Shown here: positions 1 through 9,003 of the stretch, in pieces | Numbering within the stretch: position 1 is the first letter of the stretch | How the letters are laid out: each line of letters begins with the position of its first letter | Assembly (NCBI GenBank): GCA_001598975.1 | Contig: BBXU01000272.1 | Coordinates: 1-23,058, forward strand | DNA: 23,058 bases | Direction of reading: 5' to 3' | Source of the DNA: Parachlorella kessleri | Taxonomy: Eukaryota; Chlorophyta; Trebouxiophyceae; Chlorellales; Chlorellaceae | Program-made: the position numbers and the translations under genes | Notes under the pieces: generated by a model | What the model was told of the DNA's origin: nothing | Databases searched by the model: none | The model's input: the letters and a program-made list of their open reading frames with translations, nothing else

Positions 1-51
1 GGGGGGGCGCGCGCGCGCGCTTGCTAACCGTCGCAGGTGATAATCACATAT

Positions 52-1433
52 TCACTCATGCCAGCAAATTGCCCTGACGCTCCCCGCTCCCCCACTCTCA
101 CAATGCAAATCTGCAGCGACCGGCAGGATTTTGACTGGCACTGCCCCTCCTTGCACATCACTTACAATCTCCTTTCCTGTAGCCCAAACAGAAGCACGTG
201 CCCCAAATGAATTCCATGGCTGTGCCTAGATGTCATGCAGATCTCCAACTCACCATTATCCTCCACTACACTGAATCCCGAGGCCCCACTTGCCATCCCC
301 CAAAATGCCACGCAGCTGCCAGGGCTGAGCAGCGCGTGGCTGGGTTGCCGGAACGTAATCCCATTTGTTGCCGCATCCCGCACCACAATCTCTTGCTGGC
401 AAATATCTGTAAGCCAGAGTTGGCCGCTGCCAGGCTGGTGCGCTATTGCGACTGTTAGCTCCTTGCAGGGCTCCTCCTGGGCCCCAGACTGGAACGCAAG
501 GTTCAAGTTGTTCCAAAGAATAATCGGGCCACCTGCAGGTATCCAGCGCAACTCGTTACCACGCTGCCACCGGCTAGCACCTGCCCAAGCCAAAAGCAAT
601 GGCAGGAAGCACGATTTCTTCAATGCTCTCAATCAAATCTCAACAAAGGCAACCCTGGCCAGGCTAGTTTGTTGGTGGTGGGCAACACGCAGGCCTGTGC
701 CAAATGTGAAACATCAATCTCACACGCAACAACAAACTTGGGCAGAATAGACGCGCATGGTCAACTGCTGATCCTCCCCTAAGACCCCCCTCAATCGCAA
801 AGCCGGGTTCAGTTTCTCAGCCCACGCACCAGAGCAGGACAGGGCTAGCAGCACTCACCTAGCTGGTTGCAGTCAGGCACCAGACTGCCGCCGTCTGAGA
901 TAGCCACTATATTCTTTCTATTGTCTGGAGACGCAAGCGCATCGCTGATACGCAGGGCGAAGGATGTCAAAGCTGAGCAATCCTGAGTGCCCGGGTCGCA
1001 AGGAGTGGCGCATACCTGCATTAAACCACACACGAAGCCCAACAGGCGATTAGGTACTCCGCCAGACAGCACAGCCCAACTGCTGCAAACCCCGCTACCC
1101 AAAAGCTCGAGCGTTGCATAAACACGCCAGGGACAAGCTGTGGCTTACAACCCAGTATGAGGTGCCCCCTGCGGCCCGTTATTCGCAACCCCTTCTCCCA
1201 ATCGCTCCAGTGCAAGCACTAGAGGTCAGCTACCACTTCCTGGCCCGGGGACACACCTTCAACTTGAAGGTCGTAGCATCGTTGGTGCCCTCCTTGTCAT
1301 ATTCCAAGAACGTGGGGAGGCTGTCTGCGCGCTGATTGTACCCAGCTGCTGTCACAGAGGGGCTGCAAGATCCAACCTCATAAGGGGCTGCGTTGGCGAG
1401 AGCTGCGGCTGCTGCAAGCAGCGATACTACCGC
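52..1433 (-). CDS. Secreted cysteine-containing protein, unknown function (ends uncertain)
   Basis: Proposed exons on the minus strand are 1433..1257, 1015..859, 580..254 and, tentatively, 176..52. The first three junctions have good GT/AG signals and matching phases (0, 0, 1). The first exon encodes a hydrophobic Ala/Leu/Val run ending in ANAA, which looks like a signal peptide with its cleavage site. It lacks an in-frame ATG, and its acceptor (TGTGCAG, ending at 1434) suggests that the initiator lies in a short upstream exon. The mature part has spaced cysteines (SCSP, VCATPCDPGTQDCSAL, VPDCNQLG, EEPCKEL, DICQQE, GSCVAF), suggesting a disulfide-bonded extracellular or cell-wall protein. The spacing vaguely recalls algal pherophorin-type domains, but this is a weak inference. 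The last exon is doubtful because it contains a perfect donor-like ATTGTAAGT at 169..161. That site could end the exon early, with the gene continuing outside the window. The core exons are fairly sure; the function is unknown. Confidence 0.5.
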
Positions 1434-1660
1434 CTGCACATGGAAGAGAGCGCAAAAGCGTCAGCGCTCAAATGTTGGCAGCTCATCCCGGGTGTACAAT
1501 TACTCGGATTGTTCCCCACGATGCCTCAAAGTGATCATCCCGTGGGACACTGCTTGCCGGGCCTGCGCATGATCCATCCGTCGGGTATCCGACGCCGAGC
1601 TGCTCTCAGCGCTGATAAGAGCCGGCTTATTACGGCTCATCATTACTGGCCCAGCCCCGA

Positions 1661-1746
1661 GTCGGCCGACCAACTTTTTAGTCGGCCGGTTTCGTCGGCC
1701 GGTCCCCGCCCAGGCCGCGCTTGCTCCAGGCCGATGAAACGGCCGG
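1661..1746. repeat. Imperfect GC-rich inverted repeat
   Basis: The unit GTCGGCCG occurs three times, at 1661, 1681 and about 1694; the first is part of the perfect palindrome GTCGGCCGAC. The segment 1683-1700 is nearly the reverse complement of 1729-1745, with one extra base and one mismatch, so a hairpin with arms of about 17 bp and a loop of about 28 nt can form. It lies upstream of the secreted-protein gene. It could be a regulatory palindrome cluster or a small non-autonomous element; nothing in the sequence decides between these. Confidence 0.6.
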
Positions 1747-2198
1747 TGTTACACTTCCACCAGCGGCGGCATTGCTTGCTGCCCAAGGCTGGCTGGCTCC
1801 CTTTTGGCTGGCACCCACATGCCAACAATGCCCACATGTGGGTCTCACCTGTAACCGCAATAGCATCCCTCGATAATCAGGGCTCAGATAGGTTTCTTTG
1901 CCCTGGCATAAAGATGTGTCAGTCGCGAATCCGCCGAGGGACGCCGAGGGACGCAGCTACGGGTAATGAAGTGATCAACGCTGCCACAACTGGACACGCG
2001 AGGTAATAGTGTGCCTGTAATGTGCCTAACTGGTGTTTGCTGGCGTCGGTGGAGCCGCCTGGGTTGGGGGGTTGCTGCTGGGGAGAAGCTTGTCCTACAC
2101 GGGGGGGCAAATTGTAAAATCTTTCCCGCCATACGACCGACTTCTGTGGGTCGACGCAAGATCACGCTGACTACGCGGGGTAGATCGGCCACGCCTCC

Positions 2199-2216
2199 TT
2201 TAGGGTTTAAGGTTTA
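2199..2216. promoter_or_regulatory. Telo-box-like / short interstitial telomeric motif
   Basis: The sequence TTTAGGGTTTAAGGTTTA contains one exact plant/Chlorella-type telomere unit (TTTAGGG) followed by degenerate units. On the minus strand it reads as AAACCCTAA, the telo box found in some plant promoters. It is about 770 bp upstream of the first recognised exon of the minus-strand secreted-protein gene. It may be a regulatory site or chance; one short match is weak evidence. Confidence 0.3.
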
Positions 2217-2884
2217 CCCGTTCTCTGCTGGTCAGACTAATACCGCAAGGACCTTTCACTGGAATGGAGGGATTGTAGGGTGTCAAGTCTCCGTGCACCT
2301 TAAGATGATGCCTGGCCCTGCGAACAACGTTCTGGCCATAGCAGTGCTTGTATCAATGCCTTGTCCTGCAAGTGGTCCGGGCTAGTATCGCCCCTTCAGC
2401 AAAGATCGTACCATACTTTTTCACATGTCCCTCATAGCGCAAGCACTCAGGCATGTGAAAGCAGATGGACTCGGTATGCAAGGGTTGTGGCCTGTCCTTT
2501 TGTTCCGGCTGACGTCAAACCCTGTGCCACCGTGCTTCGTTTTAACCGTGCCTCTACGTGGTGTAGTGATAAGATCAGCGAAGTCCGCCCTGCCTGTCAC
2601 GTGCATTTCCATTTAAAATCGGACAATGCAAGCTGGTGCGTTTGGCTTGAAATTTCAAAGGGGAGACCTTCAGCAGTGGCGCAGGGAACAGATAGCTCAG
2701 AGGTTGAGGGCCTAGTCATGGCACGACGCAATATTTTCGCATCGCCTGCCACCTTTTTGAAAGAAGCAGTATGCCTCAGCCAGTGACTCGCCATGTATGC
2801 TGGGTAACATCAACACAAACAGTCAACATGTCAACTTGAAATGAGACCTGACCATGACACTAGAGAGCAGGATGTCTATGCCCG

Positions 2885-5800
2885 TCACCGCTGTTGTTGT
2901 TGTTGTTGCTGCTGCTGCTGTGGCAACAAGACCATCGATGGAAGGGACGTTGCCAGCAGCGGCTGCTGCGCCATAACCACCGTCGGCGCCCTAGGGCCGG
3001 CTGCGAACCCCTGGGCGGGCCTCTGCAACTGCTGCTGACCAGAGAGCTGCATGGCCGCAAGCGATGCAGCAGGCCAGGCGGCCACTGGGGTGGGTCCTGC
3101 TCCCACCACCTGCAGCTGCTGGTGCTGGCCCCCCAGCACAGGCTGCTGCCCCAGCAAAGCCGCCTGGGCAGGCGCCAAGCCCTGCATCAGCAGAGCCGCA
3201 TGCTGCGCCTGCGCATGCGCACGCTGCTGCTGTTCTTGCACCGCAGTATTGCCAACAGCAAGGGGGCGTGCCACGGCTGCACCCACTGTTGCCCCACCTG
3301 GCTGACCTGGCTGCTGCCGCACGGGCCCCCGGGCAATATTTTGTTGTTGTTGTTGCTGCTGCTGCATGTGCAGGAGAGCTGCCTGGTGCTGCTGTAGAAA
3401 AGCAGGGTTGATGGCTTGCATGGTTGGCAAAGGGTTTAAGAAGCTAGCCGGGTTGGCGGCAGGCGCTGACACTTGTGTGGGCGCCACCGGCTGCCGAGCA
3501 AGTTGCTCCGACAGGAGTCTGTCTGCCGCCGCAGCATCGGGGTTAGGCGTCACGGCTGCAGCCCGTGTTGACACCAGCAGACGCGCTTTGCCAGCCAGCC
3601 CAGTGGCAAAGCGTGACAGGCTAGCAGCGTAGCCACCCAGCGGTAGTGTGGAGGTGGACGGCCGCAACAACTGGCGGCCCCAGCCAAAGGCAGCGCCCTC
3701 TGCGGAGGCGCCGGCGCCCAACGCCCTCCACCGCGCTTGCATGGCATCAGTCAGTGGCCGCCTGCAGGGCATGGTATTTCTCAAAGGCTTTGCCAGCTGA
3801 GGTTTGCCTGGGGGTATCCTGTGATGCCGGCTAGTTGTGATGCGGCCCATGTGTTCATACTCTTGCTGTCAGGACCTTCCCTTCCCCACCACCAGTTGCA
3901 GGGGGCGCAAGTGACAGCAGGTCAGTGGGGGTCTCATGCAACAGCGCCCCGGGGCCAATGACAAGTACGACAGGAAAGTGGGAGCCACCGCTAACACAGT
4001 TTGGCACATCGCGCGTATACATAGGATCTCAAGTTGGGGGAAGGAACCAGCACCTTAGCTCAGTTCTGGGAGGGTTAGGGCAGGTCCCTCCACCTAGCTT
4101 GGCTTGCAGCCACGGCTCCCAGCGGCCTACCATATCGTTGATGACACCACACAAGAGCCACGCAGCAGATCAGGCAAGACACAGAGCATAACTGCATAGA
4201 ACCCTGTCGGTCCAGTATACCCATCCCTCTCTCTGCTCGCATGCCTGCCACCTTGATAATAACAAGAGCCACGCACCGCCCACGGCACGGCACTTTGTGA
4301 TGCAGGGCGCACCTGTAGGAGTTCCTCACACTCTCATCCAAGCTCTCCTCGAGGTGGTCCCCCACTCCCGCCCGCTTGAGCACCTTGGCCTCCTGCAAGC
4401 AGACACGAACCGTGACAAGCCTGCCCAGAACAACCCAAGGTTTGTCAAGCAAGCTTTGACAAGGGGTAAGAACATTAATACCAATCTGGCAGGCTCCCCC
4501 CTACCCCCCACCCCCTGCCTGGCCCGCCCCTTCCCCCCACCGCACCGTCCTCGCCGTTTGCACTACCTGCCACCCATACCAATAATTGCTGATGCTGCTT
4601 CAGTTTCAGCTTGCCTCAGGGACAGAACCATTGGATAATCTCAGACAAGACCCATAGCATAGCGCATCCAGCTATGCCAGAACAATTCACAATTACCCCT
4701 CAGGTCGCACAACCTGCCAAGCTGGACGATGACCGCATTCAGCCACTAGTACAGCTCGCCTTATCCTCTCTTCTTCTGTCCGCATTGCCTGCCACAAACG
4801 ACAACACAAACACAGAAGGCTTCCCTGGCTTTGACACCTTACAGAGCATCCCTTGCCAGCCAGCCCTCCCACACCCACGACGAACATGAACCAGACCGCA
4901 TTAGGAGCAGCCCCACCCCACACACCTCACGCACACAACCCAACCCTTCCCTGCCCCGGCACCTGCGCCGCCTTCTGCTCCGCCCGCGCCGCCGCCCTCA
5001 GGGCGTCACGCTGTGCTCGCTCTGCCGCCCGCAGCTGCGCGTTTTGCTTGCGCGCCTCACCCGCCGCCTGCCGCTGCGACAGCACGCCTTGCCTGCGCAA
5101 AGAACATGCACGGCTTAATTTAGGAGCAGCCGGGTTGTGAACCAATGCAGGCCAAGCCACTCACAATGCACGCAGACCCTCCAGGCATCCCTCTCCACAC
5201 TTTGTTTAACACTGGTCGCACTCTCGCCCACCACAATGCACGAGTGCAGAAGGGTAGTGTGCGCACACTGACATGCTCACCCCTCGCTAGATTGATATAA
5301 GTTGGCAAGTCAATCTCTCCATCAAGTGCTTCCCTTGACATTCACCTTCCGCGCTACCAGGCTATGTATGCACTTGGCTGCGCCGCCCACGCCTTCCAGC
5401 TAGCACACTGCCTACACGCTGCCCACGACCCTCCGCACATGTACCTGGCCTGTTCATCAGCGTCTCAGCTGCCGCCATACAAGGCTCCGCACTTTGGCTG
5501 CACCCACACCTTCCAGTTGCCGACACACACTGCCTACCTGGCCTGCTCCATTAGCTTCTCAGCTTGCCCCAGCAGGTTGCGGGCGTGCGCGTAGAAGGGC
5601 GAGTCGGGGGGGTTGTAGGTCATCGCATTGAAGAACATGACCCTGCAGCCCAGGAAAACATCAAGCCCTGGCAGTAGAGTTCACCCCTACCTCTCCTGGG
5701 TTTGCAATGCCTGCCACCCATGAGCAGAAGCCCTAACCTGATTCCGCCCGCATATCATACCGGGGTGCAGTGCCCATGCTGAAGGAGCATTTGTCGGGTG

Positions 5801-8423
5801 CCTTCAAGCCCCTGGTGGCCTCGCCCTTGCAGAAAGTACACTGTTGTCGTTCCTCATGGTCGAAGGGGGGCTGGGCACAGCTGGATGCCTTTCCGTCACG
5901 GATCAAGTTGCCCTGAGGTGGCCTTGAGAGCACAGCTTACTATACAACCATTGACACCTCCACCACAGCGCGCCCACAAGCCCCACAACCCTAATACCCC
6001 CACAACACTCCAGCGGCTGCTTGCGCGGATGCGAACCCCCCCCCCCCCCCCCCCCCTCCTCCCAAAAACACACACTCATCCACCCCCACCTACACCAGAA
6101 CCAGTACCCACCCTGCACACCTGCTGCAGAAATACATGCACACTGTTCCCAAACAGTGGATAGACTCGGGCAGTGTCACACAACCCAATGCCTGGGTGCG
6201 GGTTGAAGCAGGCAGCCCTACCTCAGGTCCCGCTGTAGGTCTTCGTGGGTGACGTACTCCCCTCCCTCCAGCTTGCCCTTGATTGTGGTGAAGTCCATGG
6301 GCTCCTTGATGATGGTGGAGTAGCCGGGGGCCTGCGGGCAGGTGTGTGTGCGTGTGGTGGTGGTTGGTGGGGGGGGGGGGCCAGCACATCTGGCATGAAA
6401 GTCACTCCAGAACGATCACGGGCATTAAGCCAACTGCCAGCATTTCCAGTTGGCCTACGACAGCACCTAGGTATATGTGGTTTTCCACATCCTAGCATCT
6501 TGCACCCAAGGAAACAGAGCTTCCCTGTAAAGCCGGCCAGAGTAACACTCTTGCTTCGCTCAGTACTGCTGAACAAGCACTGCTCAACCGTGCCTACCTT
6601 GCACCGCCCACAACCGCCTACACGTACTCAACCCTCCGCCATCTGCTTCACTCTCCCAGACACAAGCTGTCACATGACACTGGGATCCCCAGACACACAC
6701 GGGCGCAGCCCCCCCGCCATCCTCCCCGTGCAGAGCCCCCCACAACCCCTACCCACCACTTCATCCGTGACCGGCTCCTTGAAGATGTTGTGGTGGTCCT
6801 TCTTCTGCACCAGCCTCACCACCCTCTCCAGGTCCTCCCGCTTGGCCGGGCCGCCGCCCTCCGGCAAGGGTGGCAGCAAGGGCAGCGCATGGGCTGCGCG
6901 GCCGGCGGGGGCACCCTCTTCCTGCGCCTGCTGCTCCTGCTGCTGAGAGGTGGAGGGCATCGCCTGCAAGGTGGAGAGAGAGGTGCATGTTGCATGTGAA
7001 CCATGGATTGCTGGCAGCACTAGAAGCCAAAAGACATGGGTTTTGTGCCGTCAATGAAGTGCCAGGTTGAAAAAAGGCAGTAGACAGACAGCCATTGTCG
7101 CATCTACCTGGTCTTGCTTTGCCGGCGGCCCTACGCAATCAAACCTGCATGTGCTGCATCCTCTCACATGACTCTCCCACATGTGGACAAGAGCGTAGGC
7201 AGATCCCCGTAATCATTTGCAACCGTGCCCATCTACTGCGCCACTGACACATCCCCCCTGAGCTGCCCAAGGAGTGCACTGCCAGTCCATGCAAGCCTAG
7301 GCGCCTGCCTAACCCAAGCGCACCAAATGCTCCAGCAGCCTCCACAACCAAGCCTACGACCAAGCAGCCAAGCAGCCCCAGCTTGCAACCAATCAGTGGC
7401 CATGCAGCGGCAGACGATCCACCCCCACCCGGTCCCTCAGCACATGCTGGCAAGTCACCTGTGGCGCCTCCGTGAAGGCCACGTCATCATCCCCCTCCTC
7501 CCCAAACAACCCGTCCTCATCGTCATCGTCCTCCAGCACGAAGCTGCGGCTGCCGCCAGACGTGGCAGGGCCCTCGGATATGGCAGCAGTGGCCGCCACG
7601 GCGGCGTGCCGCGCTGAGGGCGCCCTGGGCATGACTGGCCCCTCCAAGAGGTCGTCCTCATCCTCATCTTCCTCCTCCTCGGGCAGGAGCAGCTGCACCG
7701 CCTGCTTGCCGGCCTTGCGGCCGGGCTTGCCGCGACCGGCGCCGCTGGCTTTGGCGCCCGCCCCGGCCTTTTTGCCAGGACCGCCAATGCCCGCTGCTGA
7801 CTTGGCTGGCTTGCGGCCCCTGCCAGCTGCTGCTGCCCCTACCCCCGCAGGTACTGTCAGCTTGACAACGGGCAGCGGGGCAGGGCCACCGCCAGCAGCG
7901 GCACCCCCATTACCAGGCCCATCATTACGCGGCTGCTTTGGCGGCAGCGGCAGGCTGGCCGTCTTGAGCCGTATAATGGGCTTTGGTGGCCCTGTACCTG
8001 CTGCCGCATTTCCTGCAGGCTTGGGCCCGGTGACAAGCTTGATCTTCTTGGGTGCCTGCTGGGAGGGCTGTGCTTCGCCCGCTGGGCGCTTTGGCAGGCT
8101 GGGTTGCTGCTGTAAGGGGGCTGGACCTGCTGCAGCGGTGGCGGCGGCGGCAGAGGGAGGTGCCTTGACCTGCACATGAGACGCAACTCAACAGGAGAGG
8201 CTCAAGCACCAGGGAGGTGTGAGGCCAGTGAAGCTTTTCTCGACAGTAAGGCCTGAGGCAGGCAACTTTACACCGACCGGGCCCGTCAGCGCTAAGCAAG
8301 GGTTACTGACTTTGAGTTTAAACGAAAGGGAGGGCTTTCTCTCAACCACCGCCCCGGTAGGGGCTGCTGGGGCTGGGGCTGCTCCGCCTGCCCCGCCTGG
8401 CAGGCTTGGTTGTACTGGTGCAT
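2885..8423 (-). CDS. Bromodomain protein, BRD7/BRD9-like (plant BRD1/2/13 type)
   Basis: Exons on the minus strand are 8423..8307 (tentative), 8169..7459, 6963..6757, 6331..6222, 5642..5538, 5092..4963, 4392..4313 and 3761..2885. All phases agree, giving about 778 aa. Residues 40-276 are basic/Ala/Pro-rich with acidic blocks. A single bromodomain spans about 320-415: it shows VTDEV-APGYS in the ZA loop (Tyr349), PMDF (356-359) and FFNAMTYN, whose Asn392 is the expected acetyl-lysine-binding residue. A charged helical segment (about 418-460) follows. Then come RNSYR and GGYAASLSRFATGLAGKA, which resemble the post-bromodomain region of plant BRD1/2/13, as I recall those proteins. The C-terminus is Gln/Ala-rich. 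BRD7/9-type proteins read acetylated histones as SWI/SNF subunits, so a nuclear chromatin role is inferred. Exon 1 rests only on an ATG and a phase-0 donor, because exon 2 has no in-frame ATG. The last exon could instead use a donor at CAGCG|GTGACG beside the stop. Confidence 0.88.
2891..2921 (-). repeat. CAA/CAG microsatellite encoding terminal polyGln
   Basis: An uninterrupted run of CAG and CAA codons (read on the minus strand) encodes about ten glutamines, just before the Arg and stop codon of the bromodomain protein. Such tracts are prone to length change, so isolates may differ here. Confidence 0.9.
3341..3365 (-). repeat. CAG/CAA microsatellite encoding polyGln
   Basis: This second glutamine tract in the last exon of the bromodomain gene encodes about eight consecutive Gln between HMQ and NIARG. 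It mixes CAG and CAA codons in blocks, as expected from slippage. Confidence 0.9.
5370..5575. repeat. Diverged duplication of the 3' end of bromodomain exon 5 and its donor
   Basis: The segment at about 5489-5575 contains the 3' end of exon 5, its donor and the start of the intron. It is matched by a diverged second copy at about 5370-5477. Shared blocks in order are GGCTGC, CCACRCCTTCCAG, CACACTGCCTAC, TACCTGGCCTG and TCTCAGCT. The copy also keeps TACCTGG, which is the donor on the minus strand. It lies inside the following intron and is not needed for the reading frame, so it is probably a decayed partial exon copy. Confidence 0.55.
5733..5933 (-). other. Open segment inside a bromodomain-gene intron (possible alternative exon)
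   Basis: This same-strand frame lies in the 579-bp intron between the two exons that build the bromodomain. It begins after an acceptor-like CCTCAG (minus strand, about 5919) and encodes a Cys-containing stretch with CTFC followed by a further Cys 13 residues later. Donor-like sites follow at CCCG|GTATGA and TCAG|GTTAGG. Its phase does not fit the flanking exons: joined after the phase-2 upstream exon it would meet a stop at once. Direct splicing of the flanks gives a canonical bromodomain. It is therefore probably intronic, or at most an alternative or poison exon. Confidence 0.3.
6036..6056. repeat. 21-base poly-C tract in intron
   Basis: An uninterrupted run of 21 C lies in the intron joining the two central bromodomain exons, followed by C-rich sequence. 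It is a likely sequencing or assembly length uncertainty and a potential G-rich tract in the transcript (G on the sense strand of this minus-strand gene). Confidence 0.9.
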
Positions 8424-9003
8424 CGGGGCGTTTGACCTACAGGTTCAGAACTCATAGTTGGCTGTCTGAGGTGGTACATAACTAGGAGATTTGCCTAGGC
8501 CGGTAGCCATGATCGGTCCTGAGCAGTGCCTAGGCCCTGTGATCGGTCCCAAGTCAAACGAGCTTGCTTGCCTTCAGCACAATTTTTCGAGGGGCTTCAG
8601 CTGACATATGCGCGGGTTGGGGCTCAGGTAGCCCGTTGGGCTTTACATCATCATAAATATGCGGGGTTGCTACAAGCGAGTCAGTCTGTTTGCATTGGTG
8701 GTAGTACTAGTTCATTAATCATGTTAGCAAGGAGTCCAATGCCATATCGGACTACCGCCTCCTAACTAATGGAGCTCCCGCCATTGGACAGATCCGCGGT
8801 TAAATGTCACATCTAATGTCACAGCTACCACGTTCACAGCAGGCAAATCGGGCCCCTCTTCAACCTTAAATGCTGGCTTGATCGTTTCCAATCACTTTGT
8901 TGCAAGTGTGACCAGCCCGTCAACTTGATCAAGCACCCGCCGCAGGGCGGACAGTCTGAAGCGTTTGAACGTTCTCAAGCTCTGGAGCGTCTGCCAAAGC
9001 ACC
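8424..9003. promoter_or_regulatory. Divergent promoter region between bromodomain gene and plus-strand gene
   Basis: About 580 bp separates the tentative ATG of the minus-strand bromodomain gene from the ATG of the plus-strand gene at 9004, so both must be driven from here. Visible elements are a 23-28 bp direct repeat (TGCCTAGGCC...TGATCGGTCC) at 8492-8519 and 8527-8549; a doubled AATGTCACA at 8803-8811 and 8815-8823; an ATTGG (inverted CCAAT) at 8783; and an AT-rich CATAAATA at 8652. The repeats may be transcription-factor sites; which gene each serves cannot be told from sequence. Confidence 0.5.
8492..8549. repeat. Direct repeat in divergent promoter
   Basis: Two copies begin with TGCCTAGGCC and end with TGATCGGTCC. 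Copy 1 is 8492-8519 and copy 2 is 8527-8549; the second lacks five internal bases. The period is 35 bp. TGCCTAGGC is itself nearly palindromic. Confidence 0.8.

Larger units (their letters stand above)
1441..2884. other. Spacer between two minus-strand genes
   Basis: This 1.4-kb stretch lies between the 3' end of the bromodomain gene and the first recognised exon of the secreted-protein gene, both on the minus strand. It should hold the 3' UTR of the former and the promoter and first small exon of the latter. The open frames present show no recognisable domain or compositional sign of coding. It contains a GC-rich inverted repeat (1661-1746) and a telo-box-like motif (2199-2216). One minus-strand TGTAA (plus TTACA at 1746-1750) is the only such signal seen for the upstream gene, more than 1.1 kb past its stop. 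Confidence 0.5.

Noticed and set aside
1440..2006. 188-codon plus-strand open frame
   Set aside because: It runs through the GTCGGCCG inverted-repeat cluster and the likely promoter of the minus-strand gene; no family features.
2011..2786. Two overlapping plus-strand open frames
   Set aside because: They have no recognisable domain, signal or splice context, and their composition is unlike the other proteins of the window.
7472..8179. Long plus-strand open frame of 235 codons
   Set aside because: It is the antisense shadow of bromodomain exon 2; the minus strand there reads basic/acidic nuclear-type sequence, ends at a proper donor and joins in phase to the bromodomain exons.
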